A stretch of DNA of 64,000 nucleotides from positions 469,202-533,201 of the forward strand of contig JAQVCW010000001.1 in the NCBI GenBank assembly GCA_028689585.1, written 5' to 3'. Position numbers and translations under genes: made by a program. Below are positions 50,748-58,867 of this stretch, in pieces. Below the pieces are notes generated by a model. The model saw nothing but the letters and a program-made list of their open reading frames with translations, ran no database searches and was not told where the DNA came from. Origin of the DNA: Lachnospiraceae bacterium (GTDB taxonomy: Bacteria; Bacillota; Clostridia; Lachnospirales; Lachnospiraceae). Position 1 is the stretch's first letter, and every line of letters starts with the position of its first letter.

Positions 50748-51980
50748 CTATTTTAATGAAATTCCTGCTCTCTGCAGCTTTTCCCCATGCACTAATTCTC
50801 CAACCTGCTTCAGCGTTCCTTTCAATTTTCCATTCTCATCTTCTCCCTCTTCCTCGAACCGAAACAAGGTATTCGTTTTGATCTCTCCCCGCTGATATTC
50901 ATATCCGGAAATTTCCAGTATCTCCAATACTTTTCTGCTTTTATCCCGCATCCGGCCAAGGTGCACCATGATATCAATTCCGGATGCAATCTGTCTGCGA
51001 ATGGCCTGCACCGGAATATCCAGCCCCATCAGTACCATGGTCTCCAGCCTGGAAAGCATATCCACCGGATTATTTCCATGGCCGGTGCTTAAAGAACCGT
51101 CATGACCGGTATTCATCGACTGAAGCATATCGATTGTCTCGCTTCCCCTTACTTCTCCCACCACGATCCGATCCGGCCGCATCCGCAGGCTGGACTTGAT
51201 CAGATCTCGTATAGTGACTTCATTGTCTCCCTCTTCATTGGCCCTTCTGGCCTCCAGGCGCACCAGATTCTGAGCCCCTTGGATCTGCAGCTCCGCATTA
51301 TCTTCAATTGTGATAATCCTCTCTTCCTTTGGAATATAGTTAGAAAGTGCATTTAAAAATGTGGTCTTCCCGGAACCTGTGCCACCGCTGATAAAGATAT
51401 TGTAGCCGGCCTGCACCAGTTTTCGCAGGAACTGAGATGCCTCTGCGGAAATCGCATTCCACTCAATCAACTGATCCATGGAAATTGGGTGGTCCGGGAA
51501 TCTTCTTATGGTAACCACCGGCCCGTTCAATGCGATGGGCGCCATTACAATGTTGACACGTGCTCCGTTTTCCAGCCTGGCATCCACAATGGACACCGCT
51601 TCGTTCGCCACCCGGTTGCACTTGGCCACAATCTGCTGCACAATATCTTCCAGCTTCTCCCTGGAATAAAATCTTTTTGTCCATTGCCTCACCCTTCCCT
51701 CCTGCTCAATAAAAATACCCTCTGTTCCATTCACCATAATCTCCGTCACACTGTTGTCATCGATCAGTTCCTGCAAAATATCCAGCTTTCGCACAGAATT
51801 AAACAATTCTGTCCTTAATTCCATTTTTTCAATCAGACGAATATAATTTTTCTCCGCTTGTTCCATCAGCACTTCATCGATTTTTTGATAGATTTCTTCA
51901 TCGTCCATCTCCCGGTACTGCTCCAGCCGTTCCATCAGCCGGGCCCGCAATTCCCGAAACCGCTTTTCATTTTCATTCAC
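50748..51980 (-). CDS. tadA: TadA/CpaF-type secretion ATPase
   Basis: A 410-residue ATPase. Residues 1-150 are the N-terminal helical domain (VRKLDILQELIDDNSVTEIM, DARLENGARVNIVMAPIA). Walker A is ISGGTGSGKTTFLN (Lys205), followed by the Asp box ERIITIEDNAELQI, Walker B DRIVVGEVRG, and the His-box region NTGHDGSLSTGHGNNP. All elements needed for ATP hydrolysis are present. It drives Flp pilus assembly as a hexamer at the inner face of the membrane. Confidence 0.95.
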   Translation of the reverse strand: MNENEKRFRELRARLMERLEQYREMDDEEIYQKIDEVLMEQAEKNYIRLIEKMELRTELFNSVRKLDILQELIDDNSVTEIMVNGTEGIFIEQEGRVRQWTKRFYSREKLEDIVQQIVAKCNRVANEAVSIVDARLENGARVNIVMAPIALNGPVVTIRRFPDHPISMDQLIEWNAISAEASQFLRKLVQAGYNIFISGGTGSGKTTFLNALSNYIPKEERIITIEDNAELQIQGAQNLVRLEARRANEEGDNEVTIRDLIKSSLRMRPDRIVVGEVRGSETIDMLQSMNTGHDGSLSTGHGNNPVDMLSRLETMVLMGLDIPVQAIRRQIASGIDIMVHLGRMRDKSRKVLEILEISGYEYQRGEIKTNTLFRFEEEGEDENGKLKGTLKQVGELVHGEKLQRAGISLK

Positions 51981-52134
51981 CTGTAATCCCCCCAGTTTCC
52001 ATAATCCATCTTTTCAGTCTCTCTTCACCCCAGCGTCTTCCGACGATATTCTTCCCTTTTATCTCAACTCATCCCAGCCTGCACATTTCGGCACTTCCCC
52101 CCGCCACCTCCAGAGGATATTTTTCTTTCTTATC

Positions 52135-53151
52135 TTAGTTCATCGCTGCCTCCAGCATGTTCCGCACATATTTCCCCATATCTCCCCATATCATCCGCTC
52201 CAGGAGATCCGCATTCCGGCCCCCGCTCTGCCAGATAGGCAAATGCAGTTTCCGCATCTTATCCAGCACTTCCTGGCATTCCATCGCTTTCAAATTCTTT
52301 TCAAACTGCAGCTGCCTTGCCCTGGAAATATCATCCTCCAGTATTGGAACGTAGATTCGTCCGCACTGAGCCATTAATTGAAAGAGTTCATCCACCAGAC
52401 TGCCCAGATCCAGAATAATCACCTCATATTCTCCATATGCCGCAATCTCTTCCAGAAGGAGCATCCATTCCTCATAGCGCACACTTTTCAGATCTGCCGG
52501 AGAAAATGCCGGCGGAATATAATCCAGATTGTGAAAGGTCTGAATCATTCCATTTAGTTTGTAAATCAGATTTCCTTCTTTTTGCCTGGCAAAGTAGATC
52601 AGATCCGATACATCAGAACGGTATTCTCTGGAAAAAATAGTTTCAAAACCACTGTAGTCTTCCAGATTCAGATACAGCACCTGCTTTCTTTCCCCCAGAA
52701 TCTCCCCCAGTGTCAGCGCAAATAATGTCTTTTCCGCCTGGTAGGCAGGGGAATACACTCCAATTAATTCCGTTTTAGTCAGCTCTATAGAAATCGGCTG
52801 GACTTCCGGCTGGGATCTGGCATAAAAATTCATAACTTCTGCGATGATCTGATCCGAAGACTGATATTTATAGACCGCAAGCTCCTCTTCCAGGTTGTCC
52901 AAAGGCTCCCCCTCTGAAAGAATAATTGTTCGCTGAATATCCAGTGCCTTTATTTCATCACACATGGCATTCGTCGAAATCAAAAGAATTTCTATGGGAT
53001 TCTCTGCTGCAAACTTTTTCAAACTCTCCAGATTAGTAAAAGCCTGTACCTCAAATGGCGTACTTCTCCGTTCATTCATATATTCCGTCAGATTACAGGC
53101 ATAGGATGCCTCCAGGTCACAGACCGCAAATATACTTTTTTTCATATTCAT
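52135..53151 (-). CDS. TadZ/CpaE-like localisation protein
   Basis: A 338-residue protein. The first about 110 residues resemble a receiver-like domain (FAVCDLEASYACNLTEYMNE, NPIEILLISTNAMCDEI). The remaining part is a MinD/ParA-like fold: IGVYSPAYQAEKTLFALTLG in place of a normal Walker A (no GKT), VLYLNLEDYSGFETIF and YEVIILDLGSLVDELFQL. TadZ proteins with altered P-loops are known and place the Tad machine in the cell. It lies 4 bp from the prepilin-peptidase gene, and a gap of about 150 bp with no gene separates it from TadA. Confidence 0.82.
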   Translation of the reverse strand: MNMKKSIFAVCDLEASYACNLTEYMNERRSTPFEVQAFTNLESLKKFAAENPIEILLISTNAMCDEIKALDIQRTIILSEGEPLDNLEEELAVYKYQSSDQIIAEVMNFYARSQPEVQPISIELTKTELIGVYSPAYQAEKTLFALTLGEILGERKQVLYLNLEDYSGFETIFSREYRSDVSDLIYFARQKEGNLIYKLNGMIQTFHNLDYIPPAFSPADLKSVRYEEWMLLLEEIAAYGEYEVIILDLGSLVDELFQLMAQCGRIYVPILEDDISRARQLQFEKNLKAMECQEVLDKMRKLHLPIWQSGGRNADLLERMIWGDMGKYVRNMLEAAMN

Positions 53152-53155
53152 AGTA

Positions 53156-53668
53156 TCAATACACCCCTCCCAGATAACATACTGTACTTAAAAACACAGG
53201 TATCGAAAAATAAAAATAACTGTTTTTTTCTTCTAAGTTCAAATACGGCTGCCATTTTTTTGTCATTACATACGTGGAAAAATAAGTTTTGAAATAAACC
53301 AGACGCGTTACTAAATTTTTTCTTCGAAGTATACACAGAGCAGAAATCACTCCGCCAAAAAGAATTGTATAAATAATAAGGTAAAAACATCCACAGGGCC
53401 CCAAAAATCCGCCCACCGCCGATAAGAGCTTAATATCCCCCGCCCCTATCATCCTGAAATAATAAAACATCCCCAACAGCAAAACCGGCAGCATAATTCC
53501 GGAAAGATATAAGATAAGCCCCGCCAGCCCAAAGGTAAAAATCTGATTCGCCAGGCCGCACAGCAGACCTGTAACAATCAGGCCATTCGGTATTCTGGTA
53601 TATTTCACATCCATCAGCACGGCTGCTCCGGTTAAATGCAGAAGCAGAATAGCCTGCATCAATATCAT
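53156..53668 (-). CDS. Prepilin peptidase (A24), first gene of the Tad locus
   Basis: A 170-residue membrane protein with five to six hydrophobic segments. The catalytic aspartates are D20 in LMDVKYTRIPN and D78 in MIGAGDIKLL. It is the upstream gene of the whole minus-strand island, behind a good promoter match. AAGGAG lies 6 bp before the ATG at 53668; an overlapping ATG 4 bp upstream in another frame gives only a short frame. The last residues (SIPVFLSTVCYLGGVY) are membrane-like. Confidence 0.9.
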   Translation of the reverse strand: MILMQAILLLHLTGAAVLMDVKYTRIPNGLIVTGLLCGLANQIFTFGLAGLILYLSGIMLPVLLLGMFYYFRMIGAGDIKLLSAVGGFLGPCGCFYLIIYTILFGGVISALCILRRKNLVTRLVYFKTYFSTYVMTKKWQPYLNLEEKNSYFYFSIPVFLSTVCYLGGVY

Positions 53669-53699
53669 TCATTGCTCCTTTCTGTTATCTAATAAATGT

Positions 53700-53727
53700 A
53701 TTATATCACACTTTGATAGTTTGTAAA
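53700..53727 (-). promoter_or_regulatory. Candidate promoter of the Tad/SipW island
   Basis: On the minus strand TTTACA (53722-53727) and TATAAT (53700-53705) are 16 bp apart, about 32 bp before the first gene. Confidence 0.6.
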
Positions 53728-53819
53728 GCATAATTTTATTTTTTTGTGTTTTTTATTATATGTAGAATAATAACTTATTAAAAAATGTTTTAATGCCCCA
53801 CACTCAACAAAAGCGTATC

Positions 53820-53872
53820 AAAAAAACAGCCATTGCACAGGCTGGTGACCTGTAAGCAAATGGCCGTTTTTT
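53820..53872. terminator. Bidirectional terminator between the dehydrogenase and the Tad island
   Basis: An AAAAAACAGCCATT arm (from 53820) and an AATGGCCGTTTTTT arm (to 53872) close a long hairpin with an inner ACAGG/CCTGT stem. Runs of A and T flank it on both sides. Confidence 0.72.
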
Positions 53873-53995
53873 CTTAAATGTTCTGTCACATCAAATTTCC
53901 GTATAGACCACGGCCTGCGCCGTGTATTTAACAATGGATATGATCAGTATATTTGAAATTTCAAGATCTGCACTACTCCTCCCAGATCTTCTCTG

Positions 53996-54118
53996 CTGAC
54001 CTTAATAACTCCCTTCACGATCTCCGCCTGCTTTCTCAGCAGACCTTAATAACTCCCTTGACGATCTCCGCCCGCTTTCTCAGCAGACCCTAATAACTCC
54101 CTTCACGATCTCCGCCTT
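53996..54118 (-). repeat. 44-bp tandem repeats of the dehydrogenase gene end
   Basis: The 3' end of the dehydrogenase gene (codons AEIVKGVIRVC plus stop and GAAAGC) occurs three times with a 44-bp period (repeat starts at 54002, 54046 and 54090). Only the first, in transcription order, ends the intact gene; the other two lie downstream of the stop. Confidence 0.85.
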
Positions 54119-55126
54119 ATTCTTCACACATGCCTGCAGCGCATCCTGGATATTGTCCAGTTCAAAGAAATCCGTTACGATTTTCTTGATCGGGATCCGG
54201 CCGGATGCCACGGCTTCGATTGCCATTGGGTAAATATTACGGTAGCGGAATACAGTCTTAAAGTTTAATTCTTTATCCAGTGCCATTCCCATCGGCAGTG
54301 TCACTTCGCCGGAAGCGCTGTAGCCTACAAATACGATGGTGGAGCCTTTTTTTGCCATACGGATCAGTTGTGCTGAAGTGATCAGATTGCCGGCGGTCTC
54401 AATTCCCAGATCGCAGCCCTTCTGGCCGGTCAGTTCCATGATCTTTGCTACGGCGTCTTCTTCTTTTCCGTTGATCACGCCGTCTGCGCCCAGCTCCAGC
54501 GCCTTGTCCAGACGTTTCTGCAGTACATCCACCACATATACCTTGGACACGCCCATGGCTTTTAATGAAAGCAGTGTAACCAGGCCGATGCATCCTGCTC
54601 CGGTAACCACAGCAGTCTGTCCCATGCCCCCATTTCCCTGTCTGGCTGCATGCATTCCTACTGCCAGCGGCTCGATCAGCGCACCTTCTACGGTATCCAT
54701 AGAATCCGGCAGTTTGAAGCACAGAGCAGCTTCATGCGCCACATATTCCTGAAATACACCATCTACCGGGGGCGTGGCAAAAAATATCACATCTTTGCAA
54801 AGGTTATATTTTCCGGCCTTGCAGAATTCGCATTCTCCGCAGGTTTTTCCAGGCTCCAGAGCCACACGGTCGCCCACCTTCAGGTTTGTAACCCCTTTTC
54901 CTGTTTCCACCACGGTTCCGGCCGCTTCATGTCCCAGTACAAACGGCGTCTTTACAATAAAATCCCCGATTCTTCCTGATTCATAATAATGCAGATCCGA
55001 ACCGCAGATTCCTACATTTTCCACCTTTACCAGTACTTCTTTTTCTCCCGGAACCGGAACCGGTCTTTCCTGAATTTCCACTTTCTCTATGTCCGTCATT
55101 ACAGCAGTTTTCATCATTTTATCCAT
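54080..55126 (-). CDS. Zinc-dependent medium-chain alcohol dehydrogenase (sorbitol/xylitol type)
   Basis: A 348-residue enzyme. The catalytic zinc residues are Cys in VGICGSDLHYYESG and His in VLGHEAAGTV; the structural zinc site is CGECEFCKAGKYNLC. The NAD(P)-binding fold carries VVTGAGCIGLVTLLSLKAMG. It oxidises a polyol or sugar alcohol to a ketose. The nearest relatives are L-iditol, sorbitol and xylitol dehydrogenases; the true substrate is unknown. It is the last gene of the rhamnoside operon. A truncated second copy lies at 63322-63867. Its upstream gap of about 95 bp holds a repeat fragment and a GGGGAGG hairpin. Confidence 0.9.
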   Translation of the reverse strand: MDKMMKTAVMTDIEKVEIQERPVPVPGEKEVLVKVENVGICGSDLHYYESGRIGDFIVKTPFVLGHEAAGTVVETGKGVTNLKVGDRVALEPGKTCGECEFCKAGKYNLCKDVIFFATPPVDGVFQEYVAHEAALCFKLPDSMDTVEGALIEPLAVGMHAARQGNGGMGQTAVVTGAGCIGLVTLLSLKAMGVSKVYVVDVLQKRLDKALELGADGVINGKEEDAVAKIMELTGQKGCDLGIETAGNLITSAQLIRMAKKGSTIVFVGYSASGEVTLPMGMALDKELNFKTVFRYRNIYPMAIEAVASGRIPIKKIVTDFFELDNIQDALQACVKNKAEIVKGVIRVC

Positions 55127-55220
55127 TATTATCCTTTCCTTTGGAACATCAGCCCATCAGTAAATGGGGAGGTTCCCCTCCCCACCGCTTTGCTGCTCTA
55201 TTCCATATCTATTCTTTCGT

Positions 55221-56195
55221 TTATTTCATCATTCCATTTGCTTCATGCATAGTAATAATCTCATCCACATTATCTGAAGTGATTATAGTCGGATCCAGTG
55301 CCGAGATTTTGCCCTCTGTCAGCTCACCTTTTTCCATCTGCTCCCAGAGGCTGGCTGCTTCTTCACCCATTTCAGTTGCATTCTGAAGTACGGTAGCCGT
55401 CATTTTCCCATCTTTTATAGATTTACAGCCATTTGCCAGACCGTCAATACCATAAAACTGAATCGTCTGCACATCCAGATCAGCTGCTTCACACGCTTCG
55501 ATACATCCACAGGTCATATCGTCACACATGGAGTAAACCGCATCAAATTCGGTATACACCTGCAGCCAGTCCTCCATCTCAGCCATTGCGCCTTCTTTGG
55601 ACCAGTTGTCACTGTTTCGTACATCCAGTACCTCTACATCCTCTCGCTTCTCATCTGCCAGTGCATCCACAAATCCGTTATAACGGTCTTCACTTCCCTG
55701 ATTTCCTGCTGTCGCTTTCAGGATCAGGATCTTGGCATTTTCCGGAAGTTTTTCTGCTGCCACGGTTCCAACCGTGTAGCCCAGAGGATAGTTATCCAGG
55801 CCAACGCCACAGGATACCCCGTCCTTTACCTCAGTATTATTGACCAGAATTGTATATACTCCGGCATCATGTGCTTCCTGAAGCAGTTCGTCTGTATTCT
55901 GGTCATGATCCGGTTTGTCCATCACCAGACCGTTATAGCCGTCTGTAATAGCCTGCTCGATTACGGTGGGCACATTTGCAGTATCTCCAGCCAGGTCCAC
56001 CAGGGTTGCTTTTACGCCCTTCGCTTCCAGAGATGCCACTACGGAATTGGCCAGCCAGGAATAAAAAGACTGAGACATGTCACTGGATGCTACCAGAACC
56101 TTGTATTCTTCTTCTGCACCTGCTGTGAGGGTGGTTCCTGCCATTGCTGTTACTGCCATTGCTGTGGTTAAAATTGCTGCTGTCATTTTTTTCAT
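55221..56195 (-). CDS. Sugar ABC transporter substrate-binding protein, RbsB-like
   Basis: A 324-residue secreted protein. The signal peptide is KKMTAAILTTAMAVTAMAGT with an AGA-type cleavage region. Binding-fold segments are YKVLVASSDMSQSFYSWLAN, NGLVMDKPDHDQNTDELLQE, YTILVNNTEVKDGVSCGVGL, ILILKATAGNQGSEDRYNGF, YSMCDDMTCGCIEACEAADL and FYGIDGLANGCKSIKDG. It is a type I (RbsB/rhamnose-type) binding protein that differs from the AraF-like one at 19.8 kb. ATG 56195 has GGAGG upstream; a longer frame runs into an intergenic repeat and is rejected. It feeds the permease and ATPase encoded next. Confidence 0.88.
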   Translation of the reverse strand: MKKMTAAILTTAMAVTAMAGTTLTAGAEEEYKVLVASSDMSQSFYSWLANSVVASLEAKGVKATLVDLAGDTANVPTVIEQAITDGYNGLVMDKPDHDQNTDELLQEAHDAGVYTILVNNTEVKDGVSCGVGLDNYPLGYTVGTVAAEKLPENAKILILKATAGNQGSEDRYNGFVDALADEKREDVEVLDVRNSDNWSKEGAMAEMEDWLQVYTEFDAVYSMCDDMTCGCIEACEAADLDVQTIQFYGIDGLANGCKSIKDGKMTATVLQNATEMGEEAASLWEQMEKGELTEGKISALDPTIITSDNVDEIITMHEANGMMK

Positions 56196-56218
56196 TTTGT
56201 TTTCCTCCAATTTTTTTG

Positions 56219-56297
56219 TACATCCGCCATCCTGTATTTGTCTTTGACAAATGGGCGATGCTGCGTGCCGGGTTTTCACAGAAAACTTGACACAACC
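56219..56297. repeat. Degenerate copy of the intergenic repeat
   Basis: The ATTTGTCTTTGACAAAT hairpin and the TTTTCACAGAAAAC hairpin are preserved; the ends have diverged. It lies between the permease and the binding-protein genes. A shorter fragment, GGAACATCAGCCCATCAG, lies at 55143-55160. Confidence 0.65.
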
Positions 56298-56344
56298 TCC
56301 ATTTTTCTTTTTTTGCTACATACATAATACCTTTGTTTCCCGCC

Positions 56345-57307
56345 TTACTTTTTTTTGATTCTTTTATTTTTGCCCAACATATCAATAGACAGTGCCATCA
56401 ATATGATACAGCCTTTTGTTACCATCTGGAAATAGGATCCAAGCCCGATCAGATTCAGCCAGTTTCCCAGGAATCCCATGATACATGCACCTACCAGACA
56501 TCCTGTCACAGTTCCGATACCACCGGTAAAACTGGTCCCGCCAATAACTGCTGCCGCAATCGCATCTCCATGATAGTTTTCTGCGGTGTTTGGAATAGCG
56601 GAATTGACACGGGCAATCTGCAATACCGTAGCAATACCGGTAAGCAGTCCTGCCATGGCAAATGTTTTAATGGTTGTCATGTTGACATTAATTCCCGAAG
56701 CCTTTGCAGCATCCGAATTGCCGCCAATAGCGTAAATATTTCTTCCCAGAGGCAGCCGGTTTAAAATAATCCAGCAGATAACAGCACATCCCAGGAAAAA
56801 GAAAATAGGAAGGGGAATTCCTGCCACATATGTAGTGGAAATTTTACCATAGTCTCCAATTTCATAAGTTGCCTGACCGCCGGTATACAGATAGCATAAA
56901 CCTCTGGCGATATAGTCCATTGCCATAGTAGCAATGAAGGAGGGCAGTTTGATTTTTGCCACAAAGATTCCACTGATGCTGCAGATAAAAATGGAAATCA
57001 CAATTGCTACCACAAAAGCTACCAGGAGGGATCCTGTTGCAAGATATGCGCTGACAGAAAACATACCGGACAGTGCAATTACCGATCCCAGTGAAAGATC
57101 AATATTTCCTGATATGATCAGCAGCATTTCTGCCAGAGCCAGAACTCCGGTCACTGCAATCTGGCGCAGTACATTCGTTATATTCTTTGCCGTCAGAAAG
57201 GAACCTGTCGTCGCCGTTCCCAGTATAATCAACACAATAAATACTACGAAAATTCCATATTTTCTGGAAATAGTATCCATCCTCTGTTTCCAAGCCTTCT
57301 TATCCAT
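56345..57307 (-). CDS. Sugar ABC transporter permease, RbsC-like
   Basis: A 320-residue BPD_transp_2 permease with about eight membrane segments (KYGIFVVFIVLIILGTATTG; NIDLSLGSVIALSGMFSVSA). The ATPase-contact loop is PLGRNIYAIGGNSDAAKASG, and AAAVIGGTSFTGGIGTVTGC precedes the last segments. Its start overlaps the end of the ATPase gene by 8 bp, so the two are coupled. The binding protein is encoded about 150 bp downstream, past a repeat. Confidence 0.92.
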   Translation of the reverse strand: MDKKAWKQRMDTISRKYGIFVVFIVLIILGTATTGSFLTAKNITNVLRQIAVTGVLALAEMLLIISGNIDLSLGSVIALSGMFSVSAYLATGSLLVAFVVAIVISIFICSISGIFVAKIKLPSFIATMAMDYIARGLCYLYTGGQATYEIGDYGKISTTYVAGIPLPIFFFLGCAVICWIILNRLPLGRNIYAIGGNSDAAKASGINVNMTTIKTFAMAGLLTGIATVLQIARVNSAIPNTAENYHGDAIAAAVIGGTSFTGGIGTVTGCLVGACIMGFLGNWLNLIGLGSYFQMVTKGCIILMALSIDMLGKNKRIKKK

Positions 57308-58805
57308 CGATTTTCCCTCCTGCTGCCAGCATCACAATATTTTCCTGTGTCATTTTATCCCGTGAGATCTGATCAATAATTTTCCCTTTATACATTACAT
57401 AGGCGGTATCACACATCCCGATAAATTCCGGAAGCTCCGAAGAAATGAAAATGATCCCAATCCCCTGTTTGGCCAATTCCGTTATTAATTTATATATCTC
57501 GTATTTTGCACCGACATCAATTCCCCTGGTAGGTTCATCCAGGATCAATACCTTGGCCTGCGTCATCAGACATTTTCCAAGAACCACCTTCTGTTGATTT
57601 CCACCGCTTAGTGTCAGTGTCGCGGTTCCCATTCCAGGTGCTTTGATTTTTAATTCATCAAAGTATTCTCTGGTCAGCTTTCGTTCCCTGCCTATCTGCA
57701 GAAATCCTTTCTTCGTAATTCTTTTCAGGCTGGACAGGGAAATATTTTCTCTGATGTCCCGGCAGAGAATCAGACCGTACCTTCTTCTGTCCTCGGAAGC
57801 CATGACGATTCCATGTTTAATAGCCTCTGTTACCGATTTGATGCGGACTTCTTTTCCCTGAATGCGAATTTTTCCGCTTTCATATGGATCCAGCCCACAG
57901 ATAGCTCTTACGGTTTCGGTCCTGCCCGCGCCCATTAAACCGCCCAGTCCCACAATTTCTCCCGCATGGACTTTAAAATTAATATCAGACAGTTTGCTGA
58001 ATTCAGAATTCAGTCCCTCTACCTCCAGAAGAGTCTCTCCCAGGGGTATCTTTTCTTTTGGATAAACATTTGTAATTTCCCGCCCGACCATCATCTTCAC
58101 CAGGCTGTCCTGGGTAAATTCAGAAGCCGGTCCGGTATGAATATGCTTTCCATCCCGCATCACTGTGATATCATCTGCAATGCGGAAAATCTCATCCATC
58201 TTATGGGAAATATAGATAATCGTAATTCCCCGTTCCTTCAATGCTTTGATATCCCGGAAGAGACGCTCCACTTCGGCGTTGGTCAGCGCAGAGGTGGGTT
58301 CATCCATAATCAGGATCTCCACCTGATTCCGTTTAATCTCTCTTGTAATTTCCAGAAGCTGAATATCCGATACCGACAGGTTGCGCAGAGTAATTTTCGG
58401 ATCATAATTCAGATTTTCCTCTTCCAGTATCTTTTTTGCTTCCTTATGAACGCCTTTCCAGTCAATGAACGGCCCCTTTTTGGGTTCCCGGCACAGCATC
58501 AGGTAACGTTCCACGCTCATATCCGGTATGTAATTCAGCTCCTGATAGATCATGGAAACACCCTGTTTTTCCGCATTCAATGTGGTTTGAAATTTCATTT
58601 CCCTTTCATCAATGTAGAACTTGCCCGATGTGGGTACATGGGTTCCATTCAAAATTTTCATTAATGTGGATTTTCCTGCCCCATTTTCTCCCATCATTAC
58701 ATGCACACTGCCTTGCCGGATTCCAAATGAAACCTGATCCAGCGCCAGAACTCCCGGGAATTCCATGCTGATTGATTCAAAACGAATCTTATACTCGCTG
58801 CTCAC
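57300..58805 (-). CDS. Sugar ABC transporter ATPase, RbsA-like (two ABC domains)
   Basis: A 501-residue double ATPase. Domain 1 has Walker A GENGAGKST, signature LSVSDIQLLEI (altered) and Walker B ILIMDEPTSAL. Domain 2 has the altered Walker A GLMGAGRTE, intact signature LSGGNQQKV and Walker B VLILDEPTRGID. The size and layout are those of carbohydrate-uptake class 2 ATPases and match the AraG-like one at 21.8 kb closely, which indicates an old duplication. It lies 62 bp after the rhamnosidase gene and probably takes up rhamnose or a rhamnoside. Confidence 0.93.
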   Translation of the reverse strand: MSSEYKIRFESISMEFPGVLALDQVSFGIRQGSVHVMMGENGAGKSTLMKILNGTHVPTSGKFYIDEREMKFQTTLNAEKQGVSMIYQELNYIPDMSVERYLMLCREPKKGPFIDWKGVHKEAKKILEEENLNYDPKITLRNLSVSDIQLLEITREIKRNQVEILIMDEPTSALTNAEVERLFRDIKALKERGITIIYISHKMDEIFRIADDITVMRDGKHIHTGPASEFTQDSLVKMMVGREITNVYPKEKIPLGETLLEVEGLNSEFSKLSDINFKVHAGEIVGLGGLMGAGRTETVRAICGLDPYESGKIRIQGKEVRIKSVTEAIKHGIVMASEDRRRYGLILCRDIRENISLSSLKRITKKGFLQIGRERKLTREYFDELKIKAPGMGTATLTLSGGNQQKVVLGKCLMTQAKVLILDEPTRGIDVGAKYEIYKLITELAKQGIGIIFISSELPEFIGMCDTAYVMYKGKIIDQISRDKMTQENIVMLAAGGKIDG

Positions 58806-58867
58806 GTATCCTTCCCCCTTTATTTCTGATGTTTTCCAGAAACAGATACACTCTGGATTTTAACCGC

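Noticed and set aside
56195..56279. Longer start of the second binding protein
   Set aside because: The extension is encoded by an intergenic repeat and the GGAGG site fits ATG 56195.
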